The notes under the pieces are model-generated. The model did no database searches, was not told where the DNA came from, and saw nothing but the letters and a program-made list of their open reading frames with translations. Of a DNA stretch of 64,000 nucleotides, positions 55,601 to 63,396 are shown one piece after another. Source of the stretch: Bacillus spizizenii TU-B-10 (lineage in GTDB: Bacteria > Bacillota > Bacilli > Bacillales > Bacillaceae); assembly GCF_000227465.1 (NCBI RefSeq), contig NC_016047.1:4072857-4136856 (forward strand). Direction: 5' to 3'. Within the stretch, counting starts at the first letter, position 1. The number at the start of each line of letters is the position of its first letter. Both the position numbers and the translations under genes were made by a program.

Positions 55601-57333
55601 AAAAGACATTCATCAACTTCTTTACACCCTATACGCAATAAAAACGTTACTCGTTTTAATAGTTTTTGGTTATTCTCAAGTAACTTTTCCTCGAACATAT
55701 CAACAAAGTGATCAGAATATGGTGACAATAACATTGATACCAAAACTTCATCTTTCCAAAAATAGGATATGTCTTCATCTTCTATTACATCTTCTATAAA
55801 ACTCTTAATTGAATTATCTTCACTTAGAAGCTTTTCTGATACCCATTTCCTTAAACTTCGACGAACGGGCAGAGATTCTCCAATTTTCGTGAAAAAATCA
55901 TAATAGTTCTCTTGCCTGATAAATTCAACTTCTATCAGTTTTTCCAAAGCCCACTCTTCATAAATATCGTGAGTAATAAAGTATCCTGCTGTTTCATATC
56001 CCAAGATACCATCTTGTACTAAAGAACTAATAGCGGAGTCACTATAATTAGTTGAAACAAAAAATTGACCTTCACTTGCTCTTTGAAAAGCAATCTTCAT
56101 AAAACATTGCTCTCTGTTTGGTTTTGACTTTTTTATTGTTTTATTCCATAGTTTCTCTTTAAAGTTTTTGTAATCAATTACTTCGTCTTTACTATAAAAT
56201 TTCAAGTATTCATTTAAATAAAAAATGTTTTTAAGTAACTCCAACAATTTTGTATCAGTTGGCAAATTAAAATTATAAGCTTGAGAGTTTGCTATCAGTT
56301 CTTCCATGCTCAGAGTCTCAATATAAAATTTAACAGGTTTCACTTGATATTGGTCAATAAACTGCATATCTAAATCAGACAGATAATTGCTTCTCGCTGT
56401 AAATATAATTTTCCATTTATTTTTTAGTAGTACAGAGAGAAATTCTTTGAATGGATCTGTATTTTCCAGATCCAACAACTTTTCAGCCGAATCAATTACA
56501 ATTAGTTTTTTCTCTTCTTTATGGACTTCAGTAAAGTCCTGCAAACTATACCCACCAAATAAGTTATCTATATTATTTGTTTCAAACTCACTGGCCTTAA
56601 AAATATAAATAGGAATATTTGTTTTTTGATCCTCATATAACCTTTTTATGACTGCAGTTTTTCCAACTCCACCTAAACCAGTTACCATCAATACGTGCTC
56701 ATTTTCAATTGCGCTTAATATCCCATCAAGAAAATTATCTCTATCAATTTCTATTTTCTTCCCTTGGTAGTTCATGGATGTTTGAATGTTCTCTAAGATT
56801 GTTTCGGCATGAGCTTGTTTTTCCGATAAAAGTTGAACGATACTCTTTTCAAAACTAAAGAAATGTCGGACCATTAATTCGTTTTTCACGGTAACAAAAG
56901 GTGACTCAAAGAAACTTGCTGTCCTCCATTCAATTTGGAGATCAAGTTCCCTAGCCTTATTTTCAATATCTACTTTTGCTTGAGGATCGTTTTGTTCAGG
57001 ATTACGAGGATTATGACTTTGACCCCATTCTCCGTTTGTATAAAAGATAATTTTGCTTAAATCTGTATAGTCTCTTTTACTTTTAATCAAAGTACTAATC
57101 AAGTCGCTTTTATGATCCGATAAAGTTGTTTCATAAAATTTCGCTTGCCATCCTATAACATCTTTTTCTACAGAAATTGGATTGGTTTCAATACCAGATT
57201 GATTTTTATATCTAAAAATACCAAACTCTTTTCCAAACTCTTCACAAAATAAAAGATAGCAAAGCCATTCAAAGTTATTTTGAGGATTTTCGCTAAACTT
57301 AGCTTTAAAAATGTTCCAATCTGGTCTGATCAT
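52633..57333 (-). CDS. Large nuclease-STAND NTPase, candidate anti-phage sensor
   Basis: A 1566-residue protein. Residues 1-150 resemble a PD-(D/E)xK nuclease of the Mrr type: an acidic residue at E49 and GWQAKF (QxK, 61-66). Residues 195-400 form a STAND-type P-loop NTPase: Walker A GLGGVGKT (219-226), Walker B KLIVIDSAE (276-284) and FTARS (311-315). About 1100 residues of alpha-helical repeat-like sequence follow, without motifs I recognise; in Avs-type proteins such a region recognises phage proteins. Order and size fit an Avs/NLR-like defence protein, but the match is by architecture only. It is AT-rich and has GGAGGAG before the ATG. From memory, strain 168 carries yydB-yydD here instead. 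Confidence 0.83.
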   Translation of the reverse strand: MIRPDWNIFKAKFSENPQNNFEWLCYLLFCEEFGKEFGIFRYKNQSGIETNPISVEKDVIGWQAKFYETTLSDHKSDLISTLIKSKRDYTDLSKIIFYTNGEWGQSHNPRNPEQNDPQAKVDIENKARELDLQIEWRTASFFESPFVTVKNELMVRHFFSFEKSIVQLLSEKQAHAETILENIQTSMNYQGKKIEIDRDNFLDGILSAIENEHVLMVTGLGGVGKTAVIKRLYEDQKTNIPIYIFKASEFETNNIDNLFGGYSLQDFTEVHKEEKKLIVIDSAEKLLDLENTDPFKEFLSVLLKNKWKIIFTARSNYLSDLDMQFIDQYQVKPVKFYIETLSMEELIANSQAYNFNLPTDTKLLELLKNIFYLNEYLKFYSKDEVIDYKNFKEKLWNKTIKKSKPNREQCFMKIAFQRASEGQFFVSTNYSDSAISSLVQDGILGYETAGYFITHDIYEEWALEKLIEVEFIRQENYYDFFTKIGESLPVRRSLRKWVSEKLLSEDNSIKSFIEDVIEDEDISYFWKDEVLVSMLLSPYSDHFVDMFEEKLLENNQKLLKRVTFLLRIGCKEVDECLLKKVGLDKYSISYMKYIFTKPKGKGWESIIKLIYKNQNEFELEQLNFLLPIINEWNNKVKSGQTTKLAALIALRHYQEIVEKDIYLSREEDIEKRLIQTILNGAAEITEELITVFDEVIKNEWKNYRDPYYNLVNTILSKTGENQEVLKALPEYILRLADLYWFNPQEKRRPFHYSVGVEDDFCIDENHRNYYPPSAYQTPIYWLLHYSHKETIDFLLKFINRSVECYVKLNLDESEVEEVEVVTDSLLVRQYINTRLWDTYRGNHNSPDIFQSIHMALEKFLLETAKNADSKILESNLLYLIRNSTSASITAIVLSIVLAYPEKTFNVAKVLFQTKEFFLYETRRMLSEQSLKFQHFFTGIITENKIHEEERMNSYNMGHRKKTLEHLCLSYQFFKGESVTDEEVEKRQKTIWSIFDKYYEELKNDSMEDHNTWRLYLARMDRRKMNPTVEKVDEGLQINFNPEIAPDLKEYSESSLQESSKAMKYTSLRIWAEYKLKSDENYKVYTQYEKNPKRALKEVEEIIGIFKGNRKEFSFFYKSIPPLVCAVMIKEYFDELTEIEKELCKDIILTISSSSFVSNYSYQIGDGVESAISVLPFMLEKFPLEKENIKAILLLTLCDSHPMGMNAKFSDYSANTIYNNLWSINFDDAQSLLLGFLYLKPKFDVMQEEVRQENYNKNNQQLYQRDIIEKFVINYEKEIERIIANSITLDDIKNIKNISLITLGKAFQLIPLNIFDESHKIITQEIVSVFAEKLLSNDREEKVDYQLSHNFLSKFVRIVLTSPRNNISEYLKPFIEGFSSNESLADLFKEFIVAEDILKTYDNFWLVWEMFYDKVTGLCKSEGHSYYNQDIIESYLFARSPWNENVTEWDTFKEGNKKFFNKVARNTGESSAVLYSIAKLLNGIGHRYLSDGITWISKILIEYPKIRQNKLKEYTIYYLENLMRSYIYQNRERIRRVTKLKREVLVILDFLVEKGSVAGYMLRENIL

Positions 57334-57376
57334 AAATTTTTCTCCTCCTGTGTCAATAAATCATCTTTTGTAATTA

Positions 57377-57395
57377 TTTAATATGACATATTAAA
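57377..57395. promoter_or_regulatory. Perfect palindrome upstream of the nuclease-STAND gene
   Basis: TTTAATATGACATATTAAA is symmetric over 19 bp around one base, 43 bases before the start codon. It probably lies in the promoter and may be an operator; its sequence differs from the palindrome at 52364. Confidence 0.5.
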
Positions 57396-57549
57396 AAGAA
57401 TAACTTATTTAAAAAGTAGCACTCGTTTTTGCGAAGGTTTTCAAATCAAAACTTGTCATAAATAGATACTTTTAAGGATGATTATATTTTACTCACTAGA
57501 GACATATGCCAGCTTAATTACTTAGTTAAAATTAAAGAAAAAAACTCAC

Positions 57550-58029
57550 TCACTTATGATACGGCTCCCCACGGTTAATCCGAAAAGCCCGATAAATCTG
57601 CTCAACTAGTATGAGCCGCATCAACTGATGGGGAAACGTCATTTTCGAAAACGACAGCTTCTCATCCGCTCGCTTCATCACTGCGTCGCTCAATCCGAGT
57701 GATCCGCCGATGACGAAGGTGACTTTGCTTTTTCCATAAGTAGCCAGCTTATCTATTGTATCGGCTAGTTCTTCGGAGGTTTTCATTTTTCCTTCGATGG
57801 CGAGGGCGATGACGTGGGCGTCGGGGCTGATTTTTGCTAGAATCCGGTCGCCTTCTTTGTCTTTTATGATTTTCATGTCCTGATCACTTAGGTTCTCCGG
57901 CGCTTTTTCGTCCGGGAGTTCGATGATGTCGATTTTTGCGTAGGCCGAAAGTCGTTTCGTGTATTCTTCAATGCCTTGCTTGAGGTATTTTTCTTTTAGT
58001 TTTCCGATTGTCACAATATTGATATTCAC
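57550..58029 (-). CDS. rlmH: RlmH, 23S rRNA pseudouridine-1915 N3-methyltransferase
   Basis: A 159-residue SPOUT-class methyltransferase (formerly YydA). It methylates the pseudouridine at position 1915 in helix 69 of 23S rRNA using S-adenosylmethionine. [11 protein letters not shown] near residue 102 is the SAM knot, and the C-terminus [11 protein letters not shown] is invariant in the family. It marks the conserved right border of the accessory block. A DnaA-box cluster lies directly upstream. Confidence 0.97.
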   Translation of the reverse strand: MNINIVTIGKLKEKYLKQGIEEYTKRLSAYAKIDIIELPDEKAPENLSDQDMKIIKDKEGDRILAKISPDAHVIALAIEGKMKTSEELADTIDKLATYGKSKVTFVIGGSLGLSDAVMKRADEKLSFSKMTFPHQLMRLILVEQIYRAFRINRGEPYHK

Positions 58030-58384
58030 AGGTCATCCCCACTTTAGAAACAAGTTATTCATATATATTGTCCACAATTGTGGATATCTTTTCTGTATTT
58101 TGTGTAAGATCATTCGTTCCCCACTATATATACTGCGGGGTCTCCACATAATTCACAGGCTGTGGATAAACTGTTAGTATGTTCGATTTTTCTGATTTCG
58201 GGCGGCAGTTCGTGGTCGTCTATGTACATATCTAGCACGGTTTCGATGTGTTCTTCACAGGAATAATACGTTTGTTTCATGTTCAAATCCTCCGATGGTT
58301 TCTTGCATTTTTGCAAGTATTCTCTTCCCAATATAACCTATTTATTCACATGTTAGTAGTGCTTCGGGCTGAGTTTTATCCACA
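58022..58384. promoter_or_regulatory. DnaA-box cluster upstream of rlmH
   Basis: Exact boxes TTATCCACA occur at 58376-58384 and, reversed, at 58161-58169; TTATTCACA is at 58342-58350. One-mismatch boxes lie at 58022-58030, 58055-58063, 58068-58076, 58079-58087 (reverse), 58149-58157 and 58251-58259. B. subtilis is known to carry several oriC-proximal DnaA-box clusters, one of them by yydA (rlmH), that bind DnaA and limit replication initiation. Confidence 0.8.
58110..58280 (-). CDS. yyzF: Small CxxH/CxxC protein, probable YyzF
   Basis: A 56-residue protein with possible metal ligands: Cys8 and His11 (SCEEHIE), and Cys42 and Cys45 (CELCGD). It fits the CxxH/CxxC family of Firmicutes that is usually found beside rlmH; the function is unknown and a zinc-binding fold is likely. 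GGAGG precedes the ATG at 58278-58280. The gene lies within the DnaA-box cluster. The symbol is from position and memory. Confidence 0.8.
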   Translation of the reverse strand: MKQTYYSCEEHIETVLDMYIDDHELPPEIRKIEHTNSLSTACELCGDPAVYIVGNE

Positions 58385-58464
58385 ATTCGACAAACAAGCT
58401 GTTGATGACTCTATTTCGCCCGTATATTAGTTTGGATGTAACCGATGTTTGGGGAGGTCTGCAT

Positions 58465-58878
58465 TTGCGCTCCAGATGGATTTGGCTTTTTGTGATCATG
58501 TTGCTGCTTGCTGGGTGTCAGCCGTCTTATTGGGTATTAGAGAAGGATCGAATCGGTGAAGGCAGTCCAGACCTAGAAATATACGCTAATTATCTTCAAA
58601 TGCATGATGACGTAAAAGGGTATCAAGTCTTCACCGTTTTAGAAGGCAGAAAGATGGTGATTGTCTCTCTCGGAAGCAGCGAGAAGGATAAGAAGCTTGA
58701 GGTGTCAGGCGTCAAATACTCGCCTAAAGAAACGATTGTAACTGTGAAGCGGAAACCTGCTTCCAAAGCAAATGAGAAAAACCCTTATATTCTGATTGGA
58801 CTGGACAAAATCGAAGAGGAATTCATCGTACAGGATGAAACGGGAAATCGATTTAAAGAAACAGATTACCAGCAATAA
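58465..58878 (+). CDS. Small lipoprotein of unknown function
   Basis: A 137-residue predicted lipoprotein. The signal peptide has basic residues (RSR), a hydrophobic core and the lipobox LLAGC with Cys near residue 18, so it should be anchored on the outer face of the membrane. The mature part is hydrophilic, about 120 residues, with no motif I recognise. I choose TTG at 58465 because GGGGAGGT lies six bases upstream; the open frame to 58402 overlaps the DnaA-box region and would bury the signal peptide. It may be yycS by position, which I cannot confirm. Confidence 0.78.
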   Translation: MRSRWIWLFVIMLLLAGCQPSYWVLEKDRIGEGSPDLEIYANYLQMHDDVKGYQVFTVLEGRKMVIVSLGSSEKDKKLEVSGVKYSPKETIVTVKRKPASKANEKNPYILIGLDKIEEEFIVQDETGNRFKETDYQQ

Positions 58879-58909
58879 AGCCGGCGTTCTGAGAACGTCC
58901 GGCTTTTTC
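58877..58909. terminator. Bidirectional terminator between the lipoprotein gene and yycR
   Basis: AAGCCGGCGTTCT and AGAACGTCCGGCTT pair with one bulge; T and A runs on either side serve both converging genes. Confidence 0.88.
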
Positions 58910-58911
58910 TT

Positions 58912-60123
58912 TTACTTCAATGTACCATGCGGGTCGATGACGAATTTTTTGGCTGAGCCTTTGTCGAAGTCGCTGTAGCCTTTTGGAGCGTCGTCCAGAG
59001 ATATAACGGTGGCGTTGACAGCTTTTGCGATTTGCGCTCTGCCGCTCAGGATCGCTTTCATCAAATTGCGGTTGTATGTCATGGCGGGTGTTTGTCCGGT
59101 GACGAAGGTGTGGGCTTTGGCCCAGCCGAGTCCGAAACGGATCTTTAGTGAGCCTGTTTTAGCTTCGGCATCCTTTGCACCGGGATCTTCGGTCACGTAT
59201 AAGCCCGGAATGCCGAGGCTTCCGCCGACCTGAGTGACGTCCATGATCGAGTTCAGCACGGCGGCTGGCGCTTCCCCTTGGTTGCCGTGTCCGGATGCTT
59301 CAAAGCCGACACAGTCCACTGCGGCATCAACGGTTGGTTCACCTAATATTTGTTCAATTTGCTCGCCGAGGCGGTCGTGTTTTTGCACGTTAACCGTTTC
59401 ACAGCCGAAGCTTCTCGCCTGTGCCAGTCTGTCTTCGTTCAGATCGCCGACAATGACTGTAGAAGCGCCAAGAAGCTGGGCGGAGTGTGCAGCTGCTAAG
59501 CCGACAGGTCCCGCTCCTGCGATATAGACGGTCGATCCTGTTTGCACGCCCGCTGTGTACGCCCCGTGGAAGCCGGTCGGAAAAATGTCGGACAGCATGG
59601 TCAAATCGAGAATTTTTTCTAGCGCCTGTTCTTTATCCGGGAATACCAAAAGCTGAAAATCGGCGTACGGTACCATGACGTATTCAGACTGGCCGCCGAC
59701 CCAGCCGCCCATATCGACGTAGCCGTAAGCCGATCCCGGCCGGTCCGGATTGACATTCAGGCACACATGCGTTTTCTGCGTTCTGCACATCACACAGCGT
59801 CCGCAGGCAATATTGAAAGGAACGGATACAATGTCGCCTTTTTTGATAAATTCGACGTCCCGCCCCGTTTCAATGACTTCTCCGGTAATTTCATGCCCGA
59901 GCACCAAGCCTTCAGGCGCCGTTGTGCGGCCTCTGACCATATGCTGGTCGCTCCCGCAAATGTTGGTTGTAATGACTTTGAGAATAACCCCATGCTCACA
60001 TTTTCGATTCACATTCGCCTTCGGGACGCCGGGCCCGTCCTTCAAGATTAACTCCGGATAACCGATATCCTCCACCGCTACAGTCCCTTTGCCTTTGTAC
60101 ACAACCGCTTTGTTTCCAGTCAA
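58912..60123 (-). CDS. yycR: YycR, zinc-dependent alcohol/formaldehyde dehydrogenase-like protein
   Basis: A 403-residue medium-chain dehydrogenase similar to glutathione-independent formaldehyde dehydrogenase. NICGSDQH near residue 50 and GHEITGEV near residue 70 give catalytic zinc ligands; CGRCVMCRTQKTHVC near residue 100 gives the four structural zinc Cys. The NAD site is GAGPVGLAAAHSA near residue 195. The substrate is unproven. The start is TTG at 60121-60123 with GGGAGGA six bases upstream; the open frame runs five codons further. Confidence 0.9.
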   Translation of the reverse strand: MTGNKAVVYKGKGTVAVEDIGYPELILKDGPGVPKANVNRKCEHGVILKVITTNICGSDQHMVRGRTTAPEGLVLGHEITGEVIETGRDVEFIKKGDIVSVPFNIACGRCVMCRTQKTHVCLNVNPDRPGSAYGYVDMGGWVGGQSEYVMVPYADFQLLVFPDKEQALEKILDLTMLSDIFPTGFHGAYTAGVQTGSTVYIAGAGPVGLAAAHSAQLLGASTVIVGDLNEDRLAQARSFGCETVNVQKHDRLGEQIEQILGEPTVDAAVDCVGFEASGHGNQGEAPAAVLNSIMDVTQVGGSLGIPGLYVTEDPGAKDAEAKTGSLKIRFGLGWAKAHTFVTGQTPAMTYNRNLMKAILSGRAQIAKAVNATVISLDDAPKGYSDFDKGSAKKFVIDPHGTLK

Positions 60124-60200
60124 CGCCATTCCTCCCATTCATGTTTTTGGACTCTTCGCCCTATCACATGACTTCGGTTCGGCATGACCCTTTCCCTGTT

Positions 60201-60371
60201 TTACGTTTGTTTTTTCTGCATTCTTAAAACAACAAAAATGCCAAGAGTGCAGCCGATAATGGTTCCGATGAGGTCAAACCAGTCCGCTTTTCCTCCATTC
60301 AGCAGGAACACAACAGCCGTCGAGATTATGCCGATGATCACTGCCAGAAGAATGACCCGTTTGGTGTGCAT
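60201..60371 (-). CDS. Small two-helix membrane protein
   Basis: A 56-codon frame that reads MHTKRVILLAVIIG at the start and ends VVLRMQKKQT. It has two hydrophobic helices (residues 6-24 and 33-49) with basic ends, typical for a small membrane protein. GGAGGAATT lies right before the ATG at 60369-60371. The function is unknown. Ribosome site, membrane pattern and codon use make it a convincing gene despite its size. Confidence 0.75.
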   Translation of the reverse strand: MHTKRVILLAVIIGIISTAVVFLLNGGKADWFDLIGTIIGCTLGIFVVLRMQKKQT

Positions 60372-60445
60372 GTAATTCCTCCTTTACATTCGTTTCCTAT
60401 ACCTTACCCGCAGTTAATTGCAGACTCATACATATATATGTATCA

Positions 60446-60473
60446 AAGAAAAAGAGACTTCACCAGTCTCTTC
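60446..60473 (-). terminator. Terminator of the yycQ-type gene
   Basis: AGAGACT and AGTCTCT form the stem; on the minus strand TTTTCTTTG follows. Confidence 0.8.
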
Positions 60474-60493
60474 ATAAACAGCGATCAATTAAA

Positions 60494-60733
60494 TCATTTC
60501 CTGAGAAATAATGTGACAATACTAGCCACTAACGCAATCGCCGTATAGATCACAACCCAAAATAAAAATGAACTGTTGCCAGATGCTAATGTAAACAACA
60601 AAATGATGCTAGCCATTAGGACAATGAGCGGCGCCACCCAAAATCTCTTAAATAAAAAATGACCCGCTATACCAAATACACCTGCGATGATCGGAAAACC
60701 AAAAACGATAAATAAAACGGCGATGGCTCCCAT
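60494..60733 (-). CDS. Small three-helix membrane protein, possibly YycQ
   Basis: A 79-residue hydrophobic protein with helices near residues 4-26, 33-50 and 54-74 and a basic end (FLRK). The function is unknown. AAGGAGG precedes the ATG at 60731-60733. It lies 15 bases after yycP on the same strand, so probably at the end of a yycO-yycP-yycQ unit. The position matches yycQ in 168, but I do not recall its sequence. Confidence 0.78.
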   Translation of the reverse strand: MGAIAVLFIVFGFPIIAGVFGIAGHFLFKRFWVAPLIVLMASIILLFTLASGNSSFLFWVVIYTAIALVASIVTLFLRK

Positions 60734-60748
60734 ACTAACCTCCTTGCC

Positions 60749-61912
60749 TTAAAACCCCTTCATCACCTCAAAATCATACAGCTTCAAATGACTCTTCGGT
60801 GTCACGACATCCTTTACCTTCCTAATCTCTTTTTCTTTCACTTTCTTTCCGGTTTTCAGGCTGTATTGTTCAATGGTTGCAGGCTGGTTGTAGGTGTACG
60901 TGAAGAAATAGAGGCTGTTGTCTTTTAGGGTGATTTCTTTGAAATCAGCTTTCATTTTTTCCGGCGAAAGGTTGAATGCATTGCTTGTTTTTCCTGTCTT
61001 TTCATCGATTTTATATGCCTTTCCGAAGCCGTCAATGAAGTACAGGTACCCATCATAAGAGAAGAAGCTTTTTTTGAAGCTGAAGGGCATGGAGCTGTAT
61101 ATCGTTTGTTCATCGTTTTTGTATTCGGCGATGTCATGAAGCTCTACTTTTCCGCTTTTCTTGTTGATCTTGACCATTTGATAAAGATTGCGCGCCTTTT
61201 GGCCGCGAACAATGGCATAAACAGCTTGGTCGTCCACAGCAAGCTGGGATTCGACTGAGGCTCCTTCCCGGTATTGCCATTCCGTTATGGTGTGATAGGT
61301 GAGCTTCTTTTGATCTGCTTGAATCTGAAGGAGCTGATAGCCTTTTTCGTCATCTGTCGGAACGAGTGCGTAAATGGCGCCGTCATGAAAACCGGAGGCT
61401 CGGATGTAGTAGGGGATGACGTCTTTTTTCCACCCTCCGTCCATCTGGCGGTACAGCTCTGAGCGGTATCCGTCTGCTTTTTTGTCGTAACCGGAGTTGT
61501 AGAGTGTGTAAAAGCCGTTCGTTTTATGCAGAAAGCCCGCGCTGTCACCTGTGTGCTGATAGGCTCTTTTATAGGAGCGTAAGCCATTTTTGATCGTGAA
61601 AATCGTGTTTTTATCCTCCAGCATCACACTGTCGCCGTGTACCTTGGCTGACCCTAGCTCAAGGCCCTTCATCTGAAATGAAGACAGCGACCCGTCTTGG
61701 CTGATAAACAGGGCATAGCTTTTCCCGCCGCCAAATGCATCTTGATCCGCAGAGGATGAGAAATACAGCAGGACTTCTTTATCAACAAGAAAATCGGGGT
61801 CTCTGAGATCCTGCTGACTCACGGCTTTATGGCTTTTGAGAGGAGAAATGAAGACAAATAGTGCGACTCCTGCGAGAATCAGCATGGCAATGGTGATCAT
61901 CCACTTTTTCAT
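60749..61912 (-). CDS. yycP: YycP, membrane-anchored extracytoplasmic protein
   Basis: A 387-residue protein with one N-terminal membrane anchor (WMITIAMLILAGVALFVFI). A long extracytoplasmic domain follows with repeated short beta-strand patterns of the type GYLYFID, NSLYFFT and GAIYALV, which suggest a beta-propeller. No catalytic motif is visible. AAGGAGAA precedes the ATG. It lies 10 bases after yycO, so the two are co-expressed. Confidence 0.83.
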   Translation of the reverse strand: MKKWMITIAMLILAGVALFVFISPLKSHKAVSQQDLRDPDFLVDKEVLLYFSSSADQDAFGGGKSYALFISQDGSLSSFQMKGLELGSAKVHGDSVMLEDKNTIFTIKNGLRSYKRAYQHTGDSAGFLHKTNGFYTLYNSGYDKKADGYRSELYRQMDGGWKKDVIPYYIRASGFHDGAIYALVPTDDEKGYQLLQIQADQKKLTYHTITEWQYREGASVESQLAVDDQAVYAIVRGQKARNLYQMVKINKKSGKVELHDIAEYKNDEQTIYSSMPFSFKKSFFSYDGYLYFIDGFGKAYKIDEKTGKTSNAFNLSPEKMKADFKEITLKDNSLYFFTYTYNQPATIEQYSLKTGKKVKEKEIRKVKDVVTPKSHLKLYDFEVMKGF

Positions 61913-61922
61913 ATCCTTCTCC

Positions 61923-62660
61923 TTAGTAAATGGTCATGATGGTTGTCATATACGAAGAGCTTGTGATGTCGCGCGGATATACGCCTAAGCCTCCGTTGCT
62001 GTCTATATCAATGCCTGCTTTCAGTAAAAATGCAGACCATAGGAGCTTCGAACAGTTTTTCGCGCCGTCATGGCCGGTATTTCTATTATTGACGAAGTTA
62101 AATGAGTATGGGTCGCCGACTCTTGATACCGCCCAGTCGGCAGCGGATGTTTTCTGTGAAGAAGTGACATTGACTGTCTGTACGATGGAGTTATCTTCCA
62201 CGTCTCTGGCATTATAAGCGATCTGCCTGACGCCGTCGCTCGGAACAGATTCAACAATTTTGTCAGCGGCGGAGTACATGCCGACGTGGCCATGATTGTA
62301 GTAGGCTGTGTAGGAGTTGGTGTAATAGATATTGCCTTTCGCGCTTGTCGGGAGTTTTTTCGTGCCGGATGAGCCGCCCATGATAGACATGCCGCTTTCC
62401 TTGGCGAGTCTATCGCCTTCTGCTTTATCTGCTGTGATTTCTTTATAGAACTGTTTCAGAATAACGTCTTGCTTTACGTGCTGCTGTTTGGCAATCTGGC
62501 TGGCGGACTTCATGATTTCCTCTGGTGTCGTGTCTGGCTGCAGTGCGGCGATTTCTTCAGCATAATTTGTGGTCTTTACGGCTTTGGCGGGAGAAACAAA
62601 CAGGCCGCCACACATTGTAAGCGCTACCAAAAACATTGACAACCGTTTCTTCAACTTCAT
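61923..62660 (-). CDS. yycO: YycO, secreted papain-like (NlpC/P60 superfamily, YiiX-type) hydrolase
   Basis: A 245-residue exported protein with signal peptide MKLKKRLSMFLVALTMCG and a cleavage region FVSPAKA. The mature protein has HVGMYSA near residue 127 with the conserved His and KNCSKLLWSAF near residue 203 with the likely catalytic Cys. This order of His before Cys is that of the permuted NlpC/P60 (YiiX/DUF830) group. It may cleave cell-wall peptides or lipids; the substrate is unknown. AGAGGAGA precedes the ATG. Confidence 0.84.
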   Translation of the reverse strand: MKLKKRLSMFLVALTMCGGLFVSPAKAVKTTNYAEEIAALQPDTTPEEIMKSASQIAKQQHVKQDVILKQFYKEITADKAEGDRLAKESGMSIMGGSSGTKKLPTSAKGNIYYTNSYTAYYNHGHVGMYSAADKIVESVPSDGVRQIAYNARDVEDNSIVQTVNVTSSQKTSAADWAVSRVGDPYSFNFVNNRNTGHDGAKNCSKLLWSAFLLKAGIDIDSNGGLGVYPRDITSSSYMTTIMTIY

Positions 62661-62786
62661 TACATCTCCTCTTTTCTTGTGAATGTAGGAAAGGTGATTT
62701 CCTCACCCACATTATATTAGGGAAATAAGGAAAGTAACTAGGTGATTTACAGAATTTTTAGAAATCATTTACAGAAGTCTGTCCGC

Positions 62787-62813
62787 AAAAAAAGGCCTTT
62801 TTCAGGCCCTTTT
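62787..62813 (-). terminator. Terminator after yycN
   Basis: On the minus strand AAAGGGCCTG and AGGCCTTTTTTT form a short GC stem followed by a T run. Confidence 0.8.
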
Positions 62814-62815
62814 TA

Positions 62816-63286
62816 TTAAAGCTTCTTGCTCATGACCACGTCCGTTTCTTGAAATCCGGTCCGCTCATATAGCTTCCGTGCTGTGTGATTATGGGCAAAG
62901 ACGTGGAGGGACAGCTTCCGGATTCCCATGCTTCGTGCCGTTTGTTCTAAAGCCGTTAATGCTTGCTTTGCGTAGCCCTTGCCACGGTACGGTTCATATA
63001 ACCCGAAATCGTAAATAAACGCTTCCTGCTGCGGATGCTCCGGTTCAGCATGTATCCAGAGCCACCCAACGATTTCCTTTTCATTCAGCGTAAGGCTCCA
63101 TAAATGATGATGGGGTGTTTCCAGCCCTCTCGGAAGCAGATCAGAAAAGGTCTGCTTAGACAAAAGCAATGCGTCTTCAGGCAGCCATGTTCCCGCCTTC
63201 AACTTTTCTTCCGCGTAATGCTTGGCCGTGTATGTGAGGTAAGACCGAAATTCTTCTGTCTGCATAGGGGTCAGCATGATTGTCAT
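62816..63286 (-). CDS. yycN: YycN, GNAT-family N-acetyltransferase
   Basis: A 156-residue GNAT acetyltransferase. The acetyl-CoA motif A is in YRGKGYAKQAL near residue 102, preceded by the beta-4 strand FIYDFGLYEP. The C-terminal LSLHVFAHNHTARKLYERTGF is the typical motif B. The acceptor substrate is unknown. AAAGGAGAG precedes the ATG at 63284-63286. It is divergent from rapG. Confidence 0.9.
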   Translation of the reverse strand: MTIMLTPMQTEEFRSYLTYTAKHYAEEKLKAGTWLPEDALLLSKQTFSDLLPRGLETPHHHLWSLTLNEKEIVGWLWIHAEPEHPQQEAFIYDFGLYEPYRGKGYAKQALTALEQTARSMGIRKLSLHVFAHNHTARKLYERTGFQETDVVMSKKL

Positions 63287-63396
63287 CTCATCTCTCCTTT
63301 ATATATTGACTAGAGGATTTTACATAAAATAGAAAGAGGTGTTACTATCAGAATAAGCAACTGAGATTGATAAGTCACTAGAGAAAGGAGTTTCAA

